A stretch of DNA of 64,000 nucleotides from Clostridiales bacterium (GTDB taxonomy: Bacteria > Bacillota > Clostridia > Oscillospirales > Acutalibacteraceae), in contig JAGZMM010000005.1 in NCBI GenBank assembly GCA_018364155.1, forward strand, positions 186,001 through 250,000, given 5' to 3'. Made by a program: the position numbers and the translations under genes. Shown in pieces: positions 1-7,684 of the stretch (position 1 is the stretch's first letter; each line of letters opens with the position of its first letter). The notes under the pieces are model-generated. The model worked only from the letters and a program-made list of their open reading frames with translations. It was not told where the DNA came from and made no database searches.

Positions 1-1
1 C

Positions 2-439
2 GCCGCGGCATTTTGGGTGGACTTTCGAGATTTTTACGGGTATGACCCTTATCGGACTGTGCACCAGGTTTATCTTTATCCGCGGGAATGGGTGGATGTC
101 TTTTTATATGGCGGGCTTGCTTTGCTTTTCGCAGGGTGCGTGGCCTTTGGCCTGATGCAGCGCTTTCCCGTGCGAAAAGGCGATGCGCCTTGTTATACCC
201 CGCCCCAGACGGAGCACGCGCATGCTTCCCCGGATGAATATGATTCCGGCGCAATTTCGGCACGCCGGACATTGGAGCAATTCTTCGAAAATGCCGGCTT
301 CCACGGGGAAGAAGAGCCGCCTGACGCCATTACCAAGGTCATCTGTATCCACTGCCGCAAAGAGTATGACTGGGACTATCCCAAATGTCCCCACTGCGGT
401 GCGGTCAACGATATATTGCTGCGAAAAAGGAGAGAATGA
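2..439 (+). CDS. Membrane protein with C-terminal zinc ribbon (5' partial)
   Basis: Family not recognised. The frame is open back to base 2, so the start may lie outside the window; a GTG at 17 is the first start-like codon and has no visible ribosome site. One hydrophobic segment (FLYGGLALLFAGCVAFGLM, about residues 29-47 from that GTG) suggests a single membrane span. A charged linker follows, and the C-terminus carries two CxxC pairs (CIHCRKEYDWDYPKCPHCG) typical of a small zinc ribbon. The stop lies 3 bp before the TTG of mnmA, so the two are probably co-transcribed. Role unknown. Confidence 0.6.
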   Translation, partial: AAAFWVDFRDFYGYDPYRTVHQVYLYPREWVDVFLYGGLALLFAGCVAFGLMQRFPVRKGDAPCYTPPQTEHAHASPDEYDSGAISARRTLEQFFENAGFHGEEEPPDAITKVICIHCRKEYDWDYPKCPHCGAVNDILLRKRRE

Positions 440-442
440 CGG

Positions 443-1528
443 TTGCCAAAGAAAAGAGTGCTGGTAGGAATGAGCGGCGGGGTGGACAGTTCCGCCGCCG
501 CCGCTTTGCTTTTGGAGCAGGGCTATGAGGTGGTAGGGGCCACGATGGATCTGTTGCCGGACGGGCCGTCCCCCGACCTTGCAGATGCCGAGCGGGTTGC
601 GGCGGCCTTGGGGATTGAGCACCATGTCCTTCCCCTTCAGAAGGAATTTGCAAAGGAAGTCATAGCTCCCTTTTGCAGCGAATATCTGGCTGGGCGGACG
701 CCTAACCCCTGCATTTTCTGTAACCGCGCCATCAAGTTCGGCGAGATGGTCAAGGCGGCCGACCGGCTTGGCTGTGATTTGGTTGCTACTGGGCACTACG
801 CCAGAATCGAATTTGACCACAGCCGAGGCCGCTTTCTTCTCAAGCGGGCCGATACCCGCAAGGACCAAAGCTATGTGCTTTATCATTTGAGTCAGCAGCA
901 GCTTTCCCGGGTGCTGCTCCCTCTGGCGCCTTATACGAAGGACGAAATCCGAGCCGTTGCCGCCCGGTATGCGCTTCCTGTGGCCCAGAAGGGAGAAAGC
1001 CAAGAAATCTGTTTTGTAAAACATAACGATTATGCATCGTTTGTTACCGCTTATACCGGAAAGGATACCCTGCCGGGCGATTTTGTGGATGAGGAAGGCC
1101 GGGTCATAGGCCGGCACAAGGGGATTCTCCACTATACCATCGGGCAGCGCAAGGGACTCGGGCAAAGCTTCGGGCGGCATATGTACGTGTCTAAAATCGA
1201 CCCGGAGACGAACACGGTTTGCCTGGTGGAATCCGGCCGGGAATACTTTTTTGGCCTGACGGCAACTTGTCTTAACACCGTTGCATTCGATCGGTTTCCC
1301 GCTTCTTTTGAGGCGCAAGCCATGATCCGCTACCAGGCGAAGACGGCGCCTTGCCGGGTAGAGCTCACCGGGGAAGACCGGGCAAAGGTCACCTTTCAGA
1401 CACCTCAGCGGGCGGTGACGCCTGGGCAGTCGGTGGTGTTCTATGAGGGCGACACGGTGTTGGGCGGCGGCGTTATCCATACCGGTATCCCAATGCAAGA
1501 AGAAAACGCGCCGCAGGAACACGTTTGA
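443..1528 (+). CDS. mnmA: tRNA-specific 2-thiouridylase MnmA
   Basis: This is a 361-residue MnmA that thiolates U34 at the wobble position of Lys, Glu and Gln tRNAs, using ATP and sulfur relayed from a cysteine desulfurase. The PP-loop SGGVDSS is at residues 11-17. The Gram-positive NPCIFCN motif gives catalytic Cys93, and the partner Cys190 lies in QEICFV. The GHYAR and HYTIGQRKGLG motifs of the family are present. The start is TTG at 443 with AGGAGAG just upstream (429-435). Length matches the family. No cysteine desulfurase gene is adjacent. It ends in a region with terminator-like hairpins. Confidence 0.96.
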   Translation: MPKKRVLVGMSGGVDSSAAAALLLEQGYEVVGATMDLLPDGPSPDLADAERVAAALGIEHHVLPLQKEFAKEVIAPFCSEYLAGRTPNPCIFCNRAIKFGEMVKAADRLGCDLVATGHYARIEFDHSRGRFLLKRADTRKDQSYVLYHLSQQQLSRVLLPLAPYTKDEIRAVAARYALPVAQKGESQEICFVKHNDYASFVTAYTGKDTLPGDFVDEEGRVIGRHKGILHYTIGQRKGLGQSFGRHMYVSKIDPETNTVCLVESGREYFFGLTATCLNTVAFDRFPASFEAQAMIRYQAKTAPCRVELTGEDRAKVTFQTPQRAVTPGQSVVFYEGDTVLGGGVIHTGIPMQEENAPQEHV

Positions 1529-1689
1529 GAAATGCTTTTTTGCATCTGCTTAAGGTGCGTTTTGGCCGGAGATCCGCGCATGGTTTCCTAGACATTTCGA
1601 AAAAAGAATGGTTCCCGCGAATCCCGGTCGGTTTCCTTGGACGAGAGAGACCCTGCGATTTCCTTATTTTGAGGGCTGATCGGCCCCGA

Positions 1690-1736
1690 AGGAAAGCGCA
1701 ACGTCTTGCCTTTCCTTGCGGCGCTTTTTCTCTTTT
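1690..1736 (+). terminator. Candidate terminator downstream of mnmA
   Basis: AAGGAAAG(C)GCAA pairs with TTGCCTTTCCTT around a CGTC loop, with one bulged C. A second, mutually exclusive pairing uses AAAGCGCAA with TTGCGGCGCTTT and ends in a T-rich run. The rest of the 294 bp between mnmA and the next gene shows nothing recognisable except the promoter listed next. Confidence 0.4.
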
Positions 1737-1747
1737 GTGCGCGGTGC

Positions 1748-1776
1748 TTGACGAAGCGGAAAAAAACCGGTAGTAT
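1748..1776 (+). promoter_or_regulatory. Sigma-A-type promoter of the corrinoid-protein gene
   Basis: TTGACG (1748-1753), a 17-bp spacer and TAGTAT (1771-1776), 47 bp before the ATG at 1823. Confidence 0.7.
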
Positions 1777-1822
1777 GGGGAACAAGAAAAGCGGATAGCT
1801 TGATAGGCAGGAGGAATTCGAT

Positions 1823-2458
1823 ATGGCTATTTTGGACGATCTGAGCGAGCTGCTCCAAAAAGGAAAGGTTAAAAATGTGGTAGCTTTGGTTACCCAGGCG
1901 CTGGAGGAGGGTATCTCCCCGGCGGACATTTTGAATGAAGGCCTGCTCAAGGGTATGGGCGAGGTCGGCGTAAAGTTTAAGAATAACCAGGTGTATGTTC
2001 CCGAGGTTCTGATTGCTGCGAGGGCTCTCAACAAGGGCCTGGAAGTGCTCAAGCCCCGGCTGGTGGAGGCCGGGACTAAGCCGGTAGGCAAGGTGATCAT
2101 CGGGACGGTACAGGGAGACCTGCACGATATCGGCAAGAATTTGGTGTCGATGATGATGGTGGGCGCAGGCCTGGAGGTCGTGGACCTGGGAGTAGACGTG
2201 TCGGCAGAGAAGTTTGTGGCTGCCGTCAAGGAGCATAAGCCAAACATCGTCGCTATGTCTGCGCTGTTGACCACCACCATGGGCCATCAGGGCGATGTGA
2301 TCGAAGCGCTTAAGGCGGAAGGCCTGCGCGATCAGGTGAAGGTAATGGTGGGCGGCGCTCCGGTGACCGATTCCTTTGCCAAGCAGATCGGCGCGGACGC
2401 GTACACGCCGGACGCGGCCACGGCTGCGGAAAAAGCCAGAGAACTGGTTTGCGCGTAA
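1823..2458 (+). CDS. Corrinoid (B12-binding) methyltransferase-type protein
   Basis: A 211-residue protein of the MtbC/MttC/MtmC-like corrinoid family. These proteins hold a cobamide that is methylated by a substrate-specific methyltransferase and demethylated by a second one. An N-terminal helical cap (about residues 1-85) precedes a B12-binding Rossmann domain with the signature GDLHDIGKN (the His is the lower cobalt ligand), then SALLTTTM and VGGAPV. The ATG is preceded by AGGAGG at 1808-1813. It has its own promoter and a strong terminator. No MtbA, MttB or corrinoid activase gene is nearby, so the methyl donor cannot be inferred. Confidence 0.9.
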   Translation: MAILDDLSELLQKGKVKNVVALVTQALEEGISPADILNEGLLKGMGEVGVKFKNNQVYVPEVLIAARALNKGLEVLKPRLVEAGTKPVGKVIIGTVQGDLHDIGKNLVSMMMVGAGLEVVDLGVDVSAEKFVAAVKEHKPNIVAMSALLTTTMGHQGDVIEALKAEGLRDQVKVMVGGAPVTDSFAKQIGADAYTPDAATAAEKARELVCA

Positions 2459-2468
2459 CGAAGAAACA

Positions 2469-2506
2469 AAGCAAGGGGCCGGATTCACATCCGGCCCCTT
2501 GCTTTG
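2469..2506 (+). terminator. Intrinsic terminator of the corrinoid-protein gene
   Basis: A perfect 17-bp stem (2469-2485 with 2490-2506) closes a 4-nt loop; the stem contains CAAGGGGCCGG and ends in TTT. Confidence 0.85.
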
Positions 2507-2579
2507 CCCATCTTCCGATTGGCTGGAGAAAACGCCTCTTGCAGCCCTTTGAATACCATGGCAGGCCCTCCTAGCATAC

Positions 2580-2620
2580 AAAAAGCCGCGCCGGACGTTT
2601 TGAGTCTGGCGCGGCTTTTT
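2580..2620 (-). terminator. Terminator of glyS
   Basis: AAAAGCCGCGCCGGAC pairs with GTCTGGCGCGGCTTTT, with one G-U pair. A-runs and T-runs flank both sides, so it can act in either direction. It begins 8 bp after the glyS stop. Confidence 0.85.
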
Positions 2621-2627
2621 CGTACCA

Positions 2628-4010
2628 TTAGAATTCCAGCTTGCTTTCGATCCAAGCGGGCAGATCGTCGATCTTGACGCGCTCTTGGCTCATGGTATCC
2701 CGGTCACGGATGGTAACCGCCTGGTCCTCCAGCGAATCAAAGTCAAAGGTGATGCAGTAGGGGGTACCGATTTCGTCCTGGCGGCGGTACCGCTTGCCGA
2801 TGGAACCGGCGTCGTCGTAATCCACCATGAACTTTTTGGCGAGCTTCGTGTAAACCTCCCGGGCCGGCTCGGAAAGCTTCTTCGAAAGAGGCAAAATGGC
2901 CGCCTTAAAGGGAGCCAGAGCCGGATGCAGCCGCATAACCACGCGGATATCGTTCTTCGCCTCGTCCACCACTTCCTCGTCGTAGGCGTCGCACAAGAAT
3001 GCAAGGGCCATCCGGTCGGCGCCCAGAGAGGGCTCGATGACATAGGGAATGTAGCGTTCGTTGGCTTCCTGATCAAAGTATTCCATGCTCTTGCCAGAAT
3101 GGTTCTGGTGCTGAGTCAGGTCAAAGTCGGTGCGGTCGGCAATGCCCCACAGTTCGCCCCAGCCGAAGGGGAAAAGAAACTCAATGTCAGTGGTGGCATT
3201 GGAATAGTGGGACAATTCCTTCTGCTCATGGTCGCGCAGTTTGATGTTTTCTTCCTTCAGCCCCAGAGACAAAAGGAAGTTTTTGCAGTAGTCCTTCCAG
3301 TAGGCGAACCATTCCAGGTCAGTGCCGGGCTTGCAGAAGAATTCCAGCTCCATCTGCTCGAACTCCCGGATGCGGAAGATAAAGTTGCCCGGAGTGATCT
3401 CGTTGCGGAAGGACTTGCCCACCTGCCCCACGCCGAAGGGAATCTTTTTGCGGGTAGTGCGCTGGACATTTTGAAAGTTGACGAAAATGCCCTGGGCGGT
3501 TTCCGGACGCAGATAGATTTCGCTCTTGGCGTCCTCAGTGACGCCCTGGAAGGTCTTGAACATCAGGTTAAACTTGCGGATTTCCGTAAAATTGCAATTG
3601 CCGCATTCCGGGCAGCAGATGTGATGCTCCTTAATATAGTCCTGCATCTCCTGGTCGGACCAGCCCGCTGGAAGAACGCCGGTGTCTTCAATGAGCTTGT
3701 CGGCCCTGTGGCGGGTCTTGCAGTCCCGGCAGTCCATCAGCGGGTCGGAGAAGCCGCCCACATGGCCGGAAGCCACCCACACCTGCGGGTTCATCAGAAT
3801 GGCGGAATCGAGCCCCACATTATAGGGCGATTCCTGCACGAATTTGCGCCACCAGGCACGCTTGACGTTGTTTTTAAACTCCACACCCAGAGGGCCGTAG
3901 TCCCAGGAGTTGCTCAATCCCCCGTAGATTTCCGAGCCCGGGTAAACAAAGCCTCTGCCCTTGCAGAGCGCTACGATTTTTTCCATGGTTTTTTCGCTGT
4001 TTGAAAGCAT
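2628..4010 (-). CDS. glyS: Glycyl-tRNA synthetase, single-chain (alpha2) type
   Basis: A 460-residue class II synthetase of the eukaryotic/archaeal dimeric type, which charges tRNA-Gly. It has a CxxC pair (CCPECGNC, around residue 138) in the insertion. Class II motif 2 is at GKSFRNEITPGNFIFRIREF, and motif 3 is near GADRMALAFLCDAY. The C-terminal anticodon-binding domain contains YDDAGSIGKRYRRQDEIG. Length is normal for the bacterial members. The start has GGAGGGGACG upstream. It is a stand-alone gene with its own promoter only 40 bp away, so there is no room for a T-box leader. Confidence 0.96.
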   Translation of the reverse strand: MLSNSEKTMEKIVALCKGRGFVYPGSEIYGGLSNSWDYGPLGVEFKNNVKRAWWRKFVQESPYNVGLDSAILMNPQVWVASGHVGGFSDPLMDCRDCKTRHRADKLIEDTGVLPAGWSDQEMQDYIKEHHICCPECGNCNFTEIRKFNLMFKTFQGVTEDAKSEIYLRPETAQGIFVNFQNVQRTTRKKIPFGVGQVGKSFRNEITPGNFIFRIREFEQMELEFFCKPGTDLEWFAYWKDYCKNFLLSLGLKEENIKLRDHEQKELSHYSNATTDIEFLFPFGWGELWGIADRTDFDLTQHQNHSGKSMEYFDQEANERYIPYVIEPSLGADRMALAFLCDAYDEEVVDEAKNDIRVVMRLHPALAPFKAAILPLSKKLSEPAREVYTKLAKKFMVDYDDAGSIGKRYRRQDEIGTPYCITFDFDSLEDQAVTIRDRDTMSQERVKIDDLPAWIESKLEF

Positions 4011-4049
4011 GATGCGTCCCCTCCGCTTGATTTTCAGTCATATGAAAAC

Positions 4050-4078
4050 ATAGTACAGCCGAAAATACAAAAAGTCAA
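4050..4078 (-). promoter_or_regulatory. Promoter of glyS
   Basis: Read on the minus strand: TTGACT (4078-4073), 17-bp spacer, TACTAT (4055-4050), with TG two bases before the -10. Confidence 0.8.
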
Positions 4079-4211
4079 GAAAAACGCGGCCTTTTGGCCG
4101 GCAAATAGGAGGAAAAACGCAGTGTATAATCCGCCATAGGCCGGGAAAAATAGGCAGGACGAAATGCAGGCGCGAAAGCAAATGCGCCCAAAACGAAAGG
4201 ATGAATCCGCA

Positions 4212-5567
4212 ATGGGGAAATTCCTCCTGAAGCTCAGACGCCGCACCATTGTGCGCGTGGTTACGTTCACCCTGGCAATCATAACCGCACTTTCCATCTA
4301 CACCGCCATCGGCTATTCCCGTGCCGATCAGTATCAGCGTAGTGTGGAATACACCTACCAGCGTGCGCTGGACGATCTGACCCAGTATATTGACAACATC
4401 AACATCTCCCTGAGCAAGGGGATGTACGCAGGCACCGCCAGCCAGTTTGGCAGCATCGCCAGCGTCCTCGCAAACGACGCCGCGTCCGCAAAGAGCTGCT
4501 TAAGCCAGCTTCCTGTATCCGACCTGCACCTGGACAACACCACCAAGTTCATCTCCCAGGTGGGAGACTTTACCAAGTCCCTGGCCAAGAAGCTGCAAAC
4601 CGGCGGGGAGATCAGCCAGCAGGAACGGGAGAGCATGCAGAAGCTGGCCGACTACGCCCGTCAGCTCAATGACGCTCTCCAGGCCCTCATGGAGCAAATC
4701 TACGCCGGTACCATCCAGCTCGGCGGCGTGCAGTCCACCATGCAGCTGATGAATGAACAGCCCGATCCCTCTATAGACGACGGTTTTCTTGAAATTGAGG
4801 ACAGCTTCGCCGAATATCCCTCCCTCATCTACGACGGGCCTTTCTCCGACCATATCCTTCAGCAGCGCGCCAAATACCTGGAAGGCCGCAGCGAGGCCTC
4901 CAAGGAGGAGTGCCGTGCAAAAGCCGCCCAATTTTTGTCGGTGGATGCAGGGAGCGTAGCCGATGCGGGAGAAGAAGCGGGTGTCATCCCGTCTTATAAC
5001 TTCACCAGCGGCGACGTGTATATCAATGTAACCAAGCCCGGTGGTTTTGTGTCCTATTATCTGGATTCCCGCTATGTGGGCGAGCAGAAGCTTTCCATGG
5101 AGGAAGCGGTGGAAAAAGCCGCTCAATTTTTGCAAAGTCACGGCATGCCCGACATGAAGGAAACCTATTACTTCACCTCCGACGGCATCTGCACCATCAA
5201 TTTTGCCTATACCCAGTCGGGCGTGACCTGCTACACCGATTTAATCAAGGTAGGCGTCGCGTTAGACGACGGCTCCATCGTTCTCTATGATGCCCGCGGC
5301 TTTGTCATGAACCACACCGATCGTGCCATAGAAGCGCCGGTGGTTTCCGAGGACCAGGCCAGAGAAACACTCAGCGAGCTTCTCACCGTCCACCAGGTGT
5401 CCCAGGCGCTCATTCCGTTGTCCGGGGGAACCGAGGCCCAATGCTACGAATTTCGCTGCACCGGCCAGAATCAGGAGGAAATCCTGGTTTACGTCAACGT
5501 GAAAACCGGCGCGGAAGAACGGATTCTCATTTTGCTCAAATCCGACGGCGGCGTGCTCACATTGTAA
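4212..5567 (+). CDS. ypeB: Spore germination protein YpeB
   Basis: A 451-residue YpeB homologue. In Bacillus, YpeB is needed to stabilise and localise the cortex-lytic enzyme SleB in the spore. An N-terminal transmembrane helix (VTFTLAIITALSIYTAIGY) is followed by a long helical region with QRSVEYTYQRALDDLTQYID, then C-terminal PepSY-like repeats. GAAAGG sits 11 bp before the chosen ATG. An in-frame ATG at 4164, preceded by AGGACGAA, is an alternative that adds 16 residues. No sleB is in the window. A TATAAT lies at 4125-4130 but without a convincing -35. Confidence 0.9.
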   Translation: MGKFLLKLRRRTIVRVVTFTLAIITALSIYTAIGYSRADQYQRSVEYTYQRALDDLTQYIDNINISLSKGMYAGTASQFGSIASVLANDAASAKSCLSQLPVSDLHLDNTTKFISQVGDFTKSLAKKLQTGGEISQQERESMQKLADYARQLNDALQALMEQIYAGTIQLGGVQSTMQLMNEQPDPSIDDGFLEIEDSFAEYPSLIYDGPFSDHILQQRAKYLEGRSEASKEECRAKAAQFLSVDAGSVADAGEEAGVIPSYNFTSGDVYINVTKPGGFVSYYLDSRYVGEQKLSMEEAVEKAAQFLQSHGMPDMKETYYFTSDGICTINFAYTQSGVTCYTDLIKVGVALDDGSIVLYDARGFVMNHTDRAIEAPVVSEDQARETLSELLTVHQVSQALIPLSGGTEAQCYEFRCTGQNQEEILVYVNVKTGAEERILILLKSDGGVLTL

Positions 5568-5692
5568 AAACCAGTCATAAAATACCGGTTTCGGTGCACA
5601 CTAATACCGGTCAAGACAGCTTGGCCGCAAGCGCTGTGCATTTTTGCAGAAAATTCCCGGTATTCCGGAACAAAATAAGGAGTGAAATCAAC

Positions 5693-5944
5693 ATGAAAAA
5701 ACCTACCAAAGGCATCGTGCTTTTCGCCGTTCTCGCGGCGATGACCGCAGCGGTTTTTACCGGCTGTTCGGACGGCGCGGATTCGAGCAGCTCTTCGAAG
5801 GCTTCTTCCGCAGGTTCCGCCGCGTCGAACACCACCTCGCAGAACGTTTCTTCCGACGTTTCCGACAGCGGCCTGTCCATTCCGCCGGTGGAATCCATGC
5901 TTCCCAGCATGCCAGACCTCAGTTCTACCCTTTCCAGCAAGTAA
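5693..5944 (+). CDS. Small Ser-rich lipoprotein
   Basis: An 83-residue protein with a lipoprotein signal peptide (KK...LFAVLAAMTAAVFTGC, lipobox FTGC). The mature part is low-complexity, Ser/Ala-rich, ending in a Pro/Met-containing segment (PPVESMLPSMPDLSS). AAGGAG at 5677-5682 is 10 bp before the ATG, so the longer upstream frame is not needed. It lies 125 bp after ypeB and ends at a strong terminator. No function can be assigned. Confidence 0.75.
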   Translation: MKKPTKGIVLFAVLAAMTAAVFTGCSDGADSSSSSKASSAGSAASNTTSQNVSSDVSDSGLSIPPVESMLPSMPDLSSTLSSK

Positions 5945-5958
5945 TCACCATAAGCATC

Positions 5959-6003
5959 AAAACAAAGGCGGAAGAATCTCGATTCTTCCGCCTTTGTTTT
6001 GAT
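5959..6003 (+). terminator. Terminator after the small lipoprotein gene
   Basis: A perfect 19-20 bp stem (5959-5978 with 5981-6000) with core GGCGGAAGAAT, bounded by AAAA and TTTT. Confidence 0.88.
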
Positions 6004-6200
6004 TGCAGGGAACGGTTTGCTGTGATAAAAAGCCGTGCTACCATTCGAGAGGCCGGCGGGAGAAAAAAGCAGAGCGTACATTCTTTTCACCGGTTGGCGG
6101 TATCCTGCCGAATGCCTGCGTGTAAGGCGGGTTTGGGTGAAAAAAACGCGCCAGGCGCATGCAATAGGGTAAACTCGGCGGGGTACGGGAATTTCCATGG

Positions 6201-6229
6201 TTGAATCTGAAAATGGTCGGTGGTATAAT
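6201..6229 (+). promoter_or_regulatory. Promoter of the K+ transporter gene
   Basis: TTGAAT, 17-bp spacer, TATAAT. The 200 bp upstream, back to the terminator at 6000, shows no gene. No c-di-AMP riboswitch core was recognised there although that class often precedes ktr genes. Confidence 0.78.
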
Positions 6230-6287
6230 AGCCGGAGTGGTTTGGCGCCAGGCCTTCTTTGAGTAATGAAAAGGTGTTGAGAGAACA

Positions 6288-7649
6288 ATGCGGATTGCGC
6301 AACAAAAAAAGCGTGGCATGCCTCACGTAAGGCTGATTATGCTGAGCTTTGCCGCCATCATCGCGGTGGGGACTTTTCTGCTGATGCTTCCCATCTCGTC
6401 AAATTCCGGCAGCTTTACCCCGCCGGAGGACGCGTTGTTTACCGCTACCTCCGCCACCTGCGTGACCGGTTTGGTGGTGTTCGATACCTTTGCCCATTGG
6501 AACGGGTTTGGTCAGGCCGTCATCCTGCTGCTCATTCAGCTGGGTGGGCTGGGCCTGATTTCTTTTACCACCTTCTTTACCCTGACCATTCGCCGCAAGC
6601 TGGGAATCCGGGATTTGCAGCTTGCCAACGAATACATTTCAAATGGAAGTCTCAAGGATGTTCCCAGGCTTTTGCGCCTGGTGGTGGCGGTATCCTTTAC
6701 GGTGGAAGTTTTGGGCGCGCTGCTTTTGAGCTTCCGTTTTGTTCCCGCTTATGGGGACGTAGGGGTGTGGATCTCGATCTTTCTCGCCGTTTCCGCCTAC
6801 TGCAACGCTGGATTCGATATCCTTGGGCGGGAGGGCCCCTTCTCCAGTCTGACCAATTATAATGACGACCCGCTGGTCCTGTTGACCATTTCCGCGCTCA
6901 TTATCATTGGAGGACTGGGTTTTATTGTTTTTAACGACATCTTGTCTTATCGCAGGGGACATAGCCTGCTGCTGCATACGCGGGTGGTGCTGATTTTCAG
7001 CACGGCGCTGATTGTGCTTGGTGCGCTTCTTTTCTTCCTCATAGAATATAACAATTCCGGTACCATGAAAGACCTGCCCTTGGGCCAAAAGATACTTGCC
7101 TCCTTCTTCCAGTCGGTTTCCGCCCGTACGGCGGGCTTTAATTCCGTGGATGTGGGCGCCATGTACGATCCGTCAAAAATGCTTATGTGCGCGCTGATGT
7201 TCATCGGTGCGGCTTCCGGTTCTACCGGCGGCGGTATTAAGATCACCACCTTTATCGTACTGGTGATGACGGTGGTCAGTGTGGTGCGCGGCCGGGAGGA
7301 CACCATTGTGCTGGGGCGCAAGGTGAGCAAACGGGTGGTGTACCGGGCTTTGTCCATTGCGGCTATCTCGGGTCTCATCGTGTTTGTGGCGTTTTTTGTC
7401 ATCATGTATTGCCAGCAGGAGCAGGGAATTGCCAGCATCGACGCGCTTTTTGAAGCGGTTTCCGCGTTTGGAACCGTGGGCCTTTCCACCGGAGCAACGC
7501 CGGATATGACCCTGGGTTCCAAGCTCATTTTAATTGTCACCATGTTTGCCGGCCGCGTGGGCCCGGTTTCTTTGGCGCTTGCTTTGACAGTGCGGGACCA
7601 AAAGCACGAAAGCGAAGTGTTGCCGGAGGGCCGGATTCTGGTCGGATGA
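6288..7649 (+). CDS. KtrB/TrkH-family potassium uptake channel subunit
   Basis: A 453-residue integral membrane protein of the Trk/Ktr superfamily, with four repeated M1-P-M2 units each with a selectivity-filter segment. Visible filter-like segments are TSATCVTGLVVF, SAYCNAGFDILG, SARTAGFNSVD and SAFGTVGLSTG. An intramembrane glycine/serine loop, GAASGSTGGGIKITT, gates the pore in KtrB. It imports K+ (Na+-coupled in KtrB). The partner RCK-domain subunit (KtrA/TrkA) is not adjacent and must be elsewhere. The ATG is preceded only by a weak AAGGTG. It is followed after 35 bp by the YerB-like lipoprotein gene, so the two are probably co-transcribed. Confidence 0.92.
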   Translation: MRIAQQKKRGMPHVRLIMLSFAAIIAVGTFLLMLPISSNSGSFTPPEDALFTATSATCVTGLVVFDTFAHWNGFGQAVILLLIQLGGLGLISFTTFFTLTIRRKLGIRDLQLANEYISNGSLKDVPRLLRLVVAVSFTVEVLGALLLSFRFVPAYGDVGVWISIFLAVSAYCNAGFDILGREGPFSSLTNYNDDPLVLLTISALIIIGGLGFIVFNDILSYRRGHSLLLHTRVVLIFSTALIVLGALLFFLIEYNNSGTMKDLPLGQKILASFFQSVSARTAGFNSVDVGAMYDPSKMLMCALMFIGAASGSTGGGIKITTFIVLVMTVVSVVRGREDTIVLGRKVSKRVVYRALSIAAISGLIVFVAFFVIMYCQQEQGIASIDALFEAVSAFGTVGLSTGATPDMTLGSKLILIVTMFAGRVGPVSLALALTVRDQKHESEVLPEGRILVG

Positions 7650-7684
7650 TCTTCCATTTTGATTGAATAAAAGGAGAACTGCAC

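Noticed and set aside
104..1522. 472-residue minus-strand frame across mnmA
   Set aside because: Antisense of a certain gene; no ribosome site.
2685..4004. 439-residue open frame opposite glyS
   Set aside because: It is the mirror frame of a confident glycyl-tRNA synthetase; no ribosome site or domain.
4011..4080. T-box leader before glyS
   Set aside because: The promoter is about 40 bp from the start codon, and no T-box sequence is present.
6001..6287. c-di-AMP (ydaO) riboswitch before the K+ transporter gene
   Set aside because: None of the conserved core was found, and the promoter lies too close to the gene for a full aptamer.
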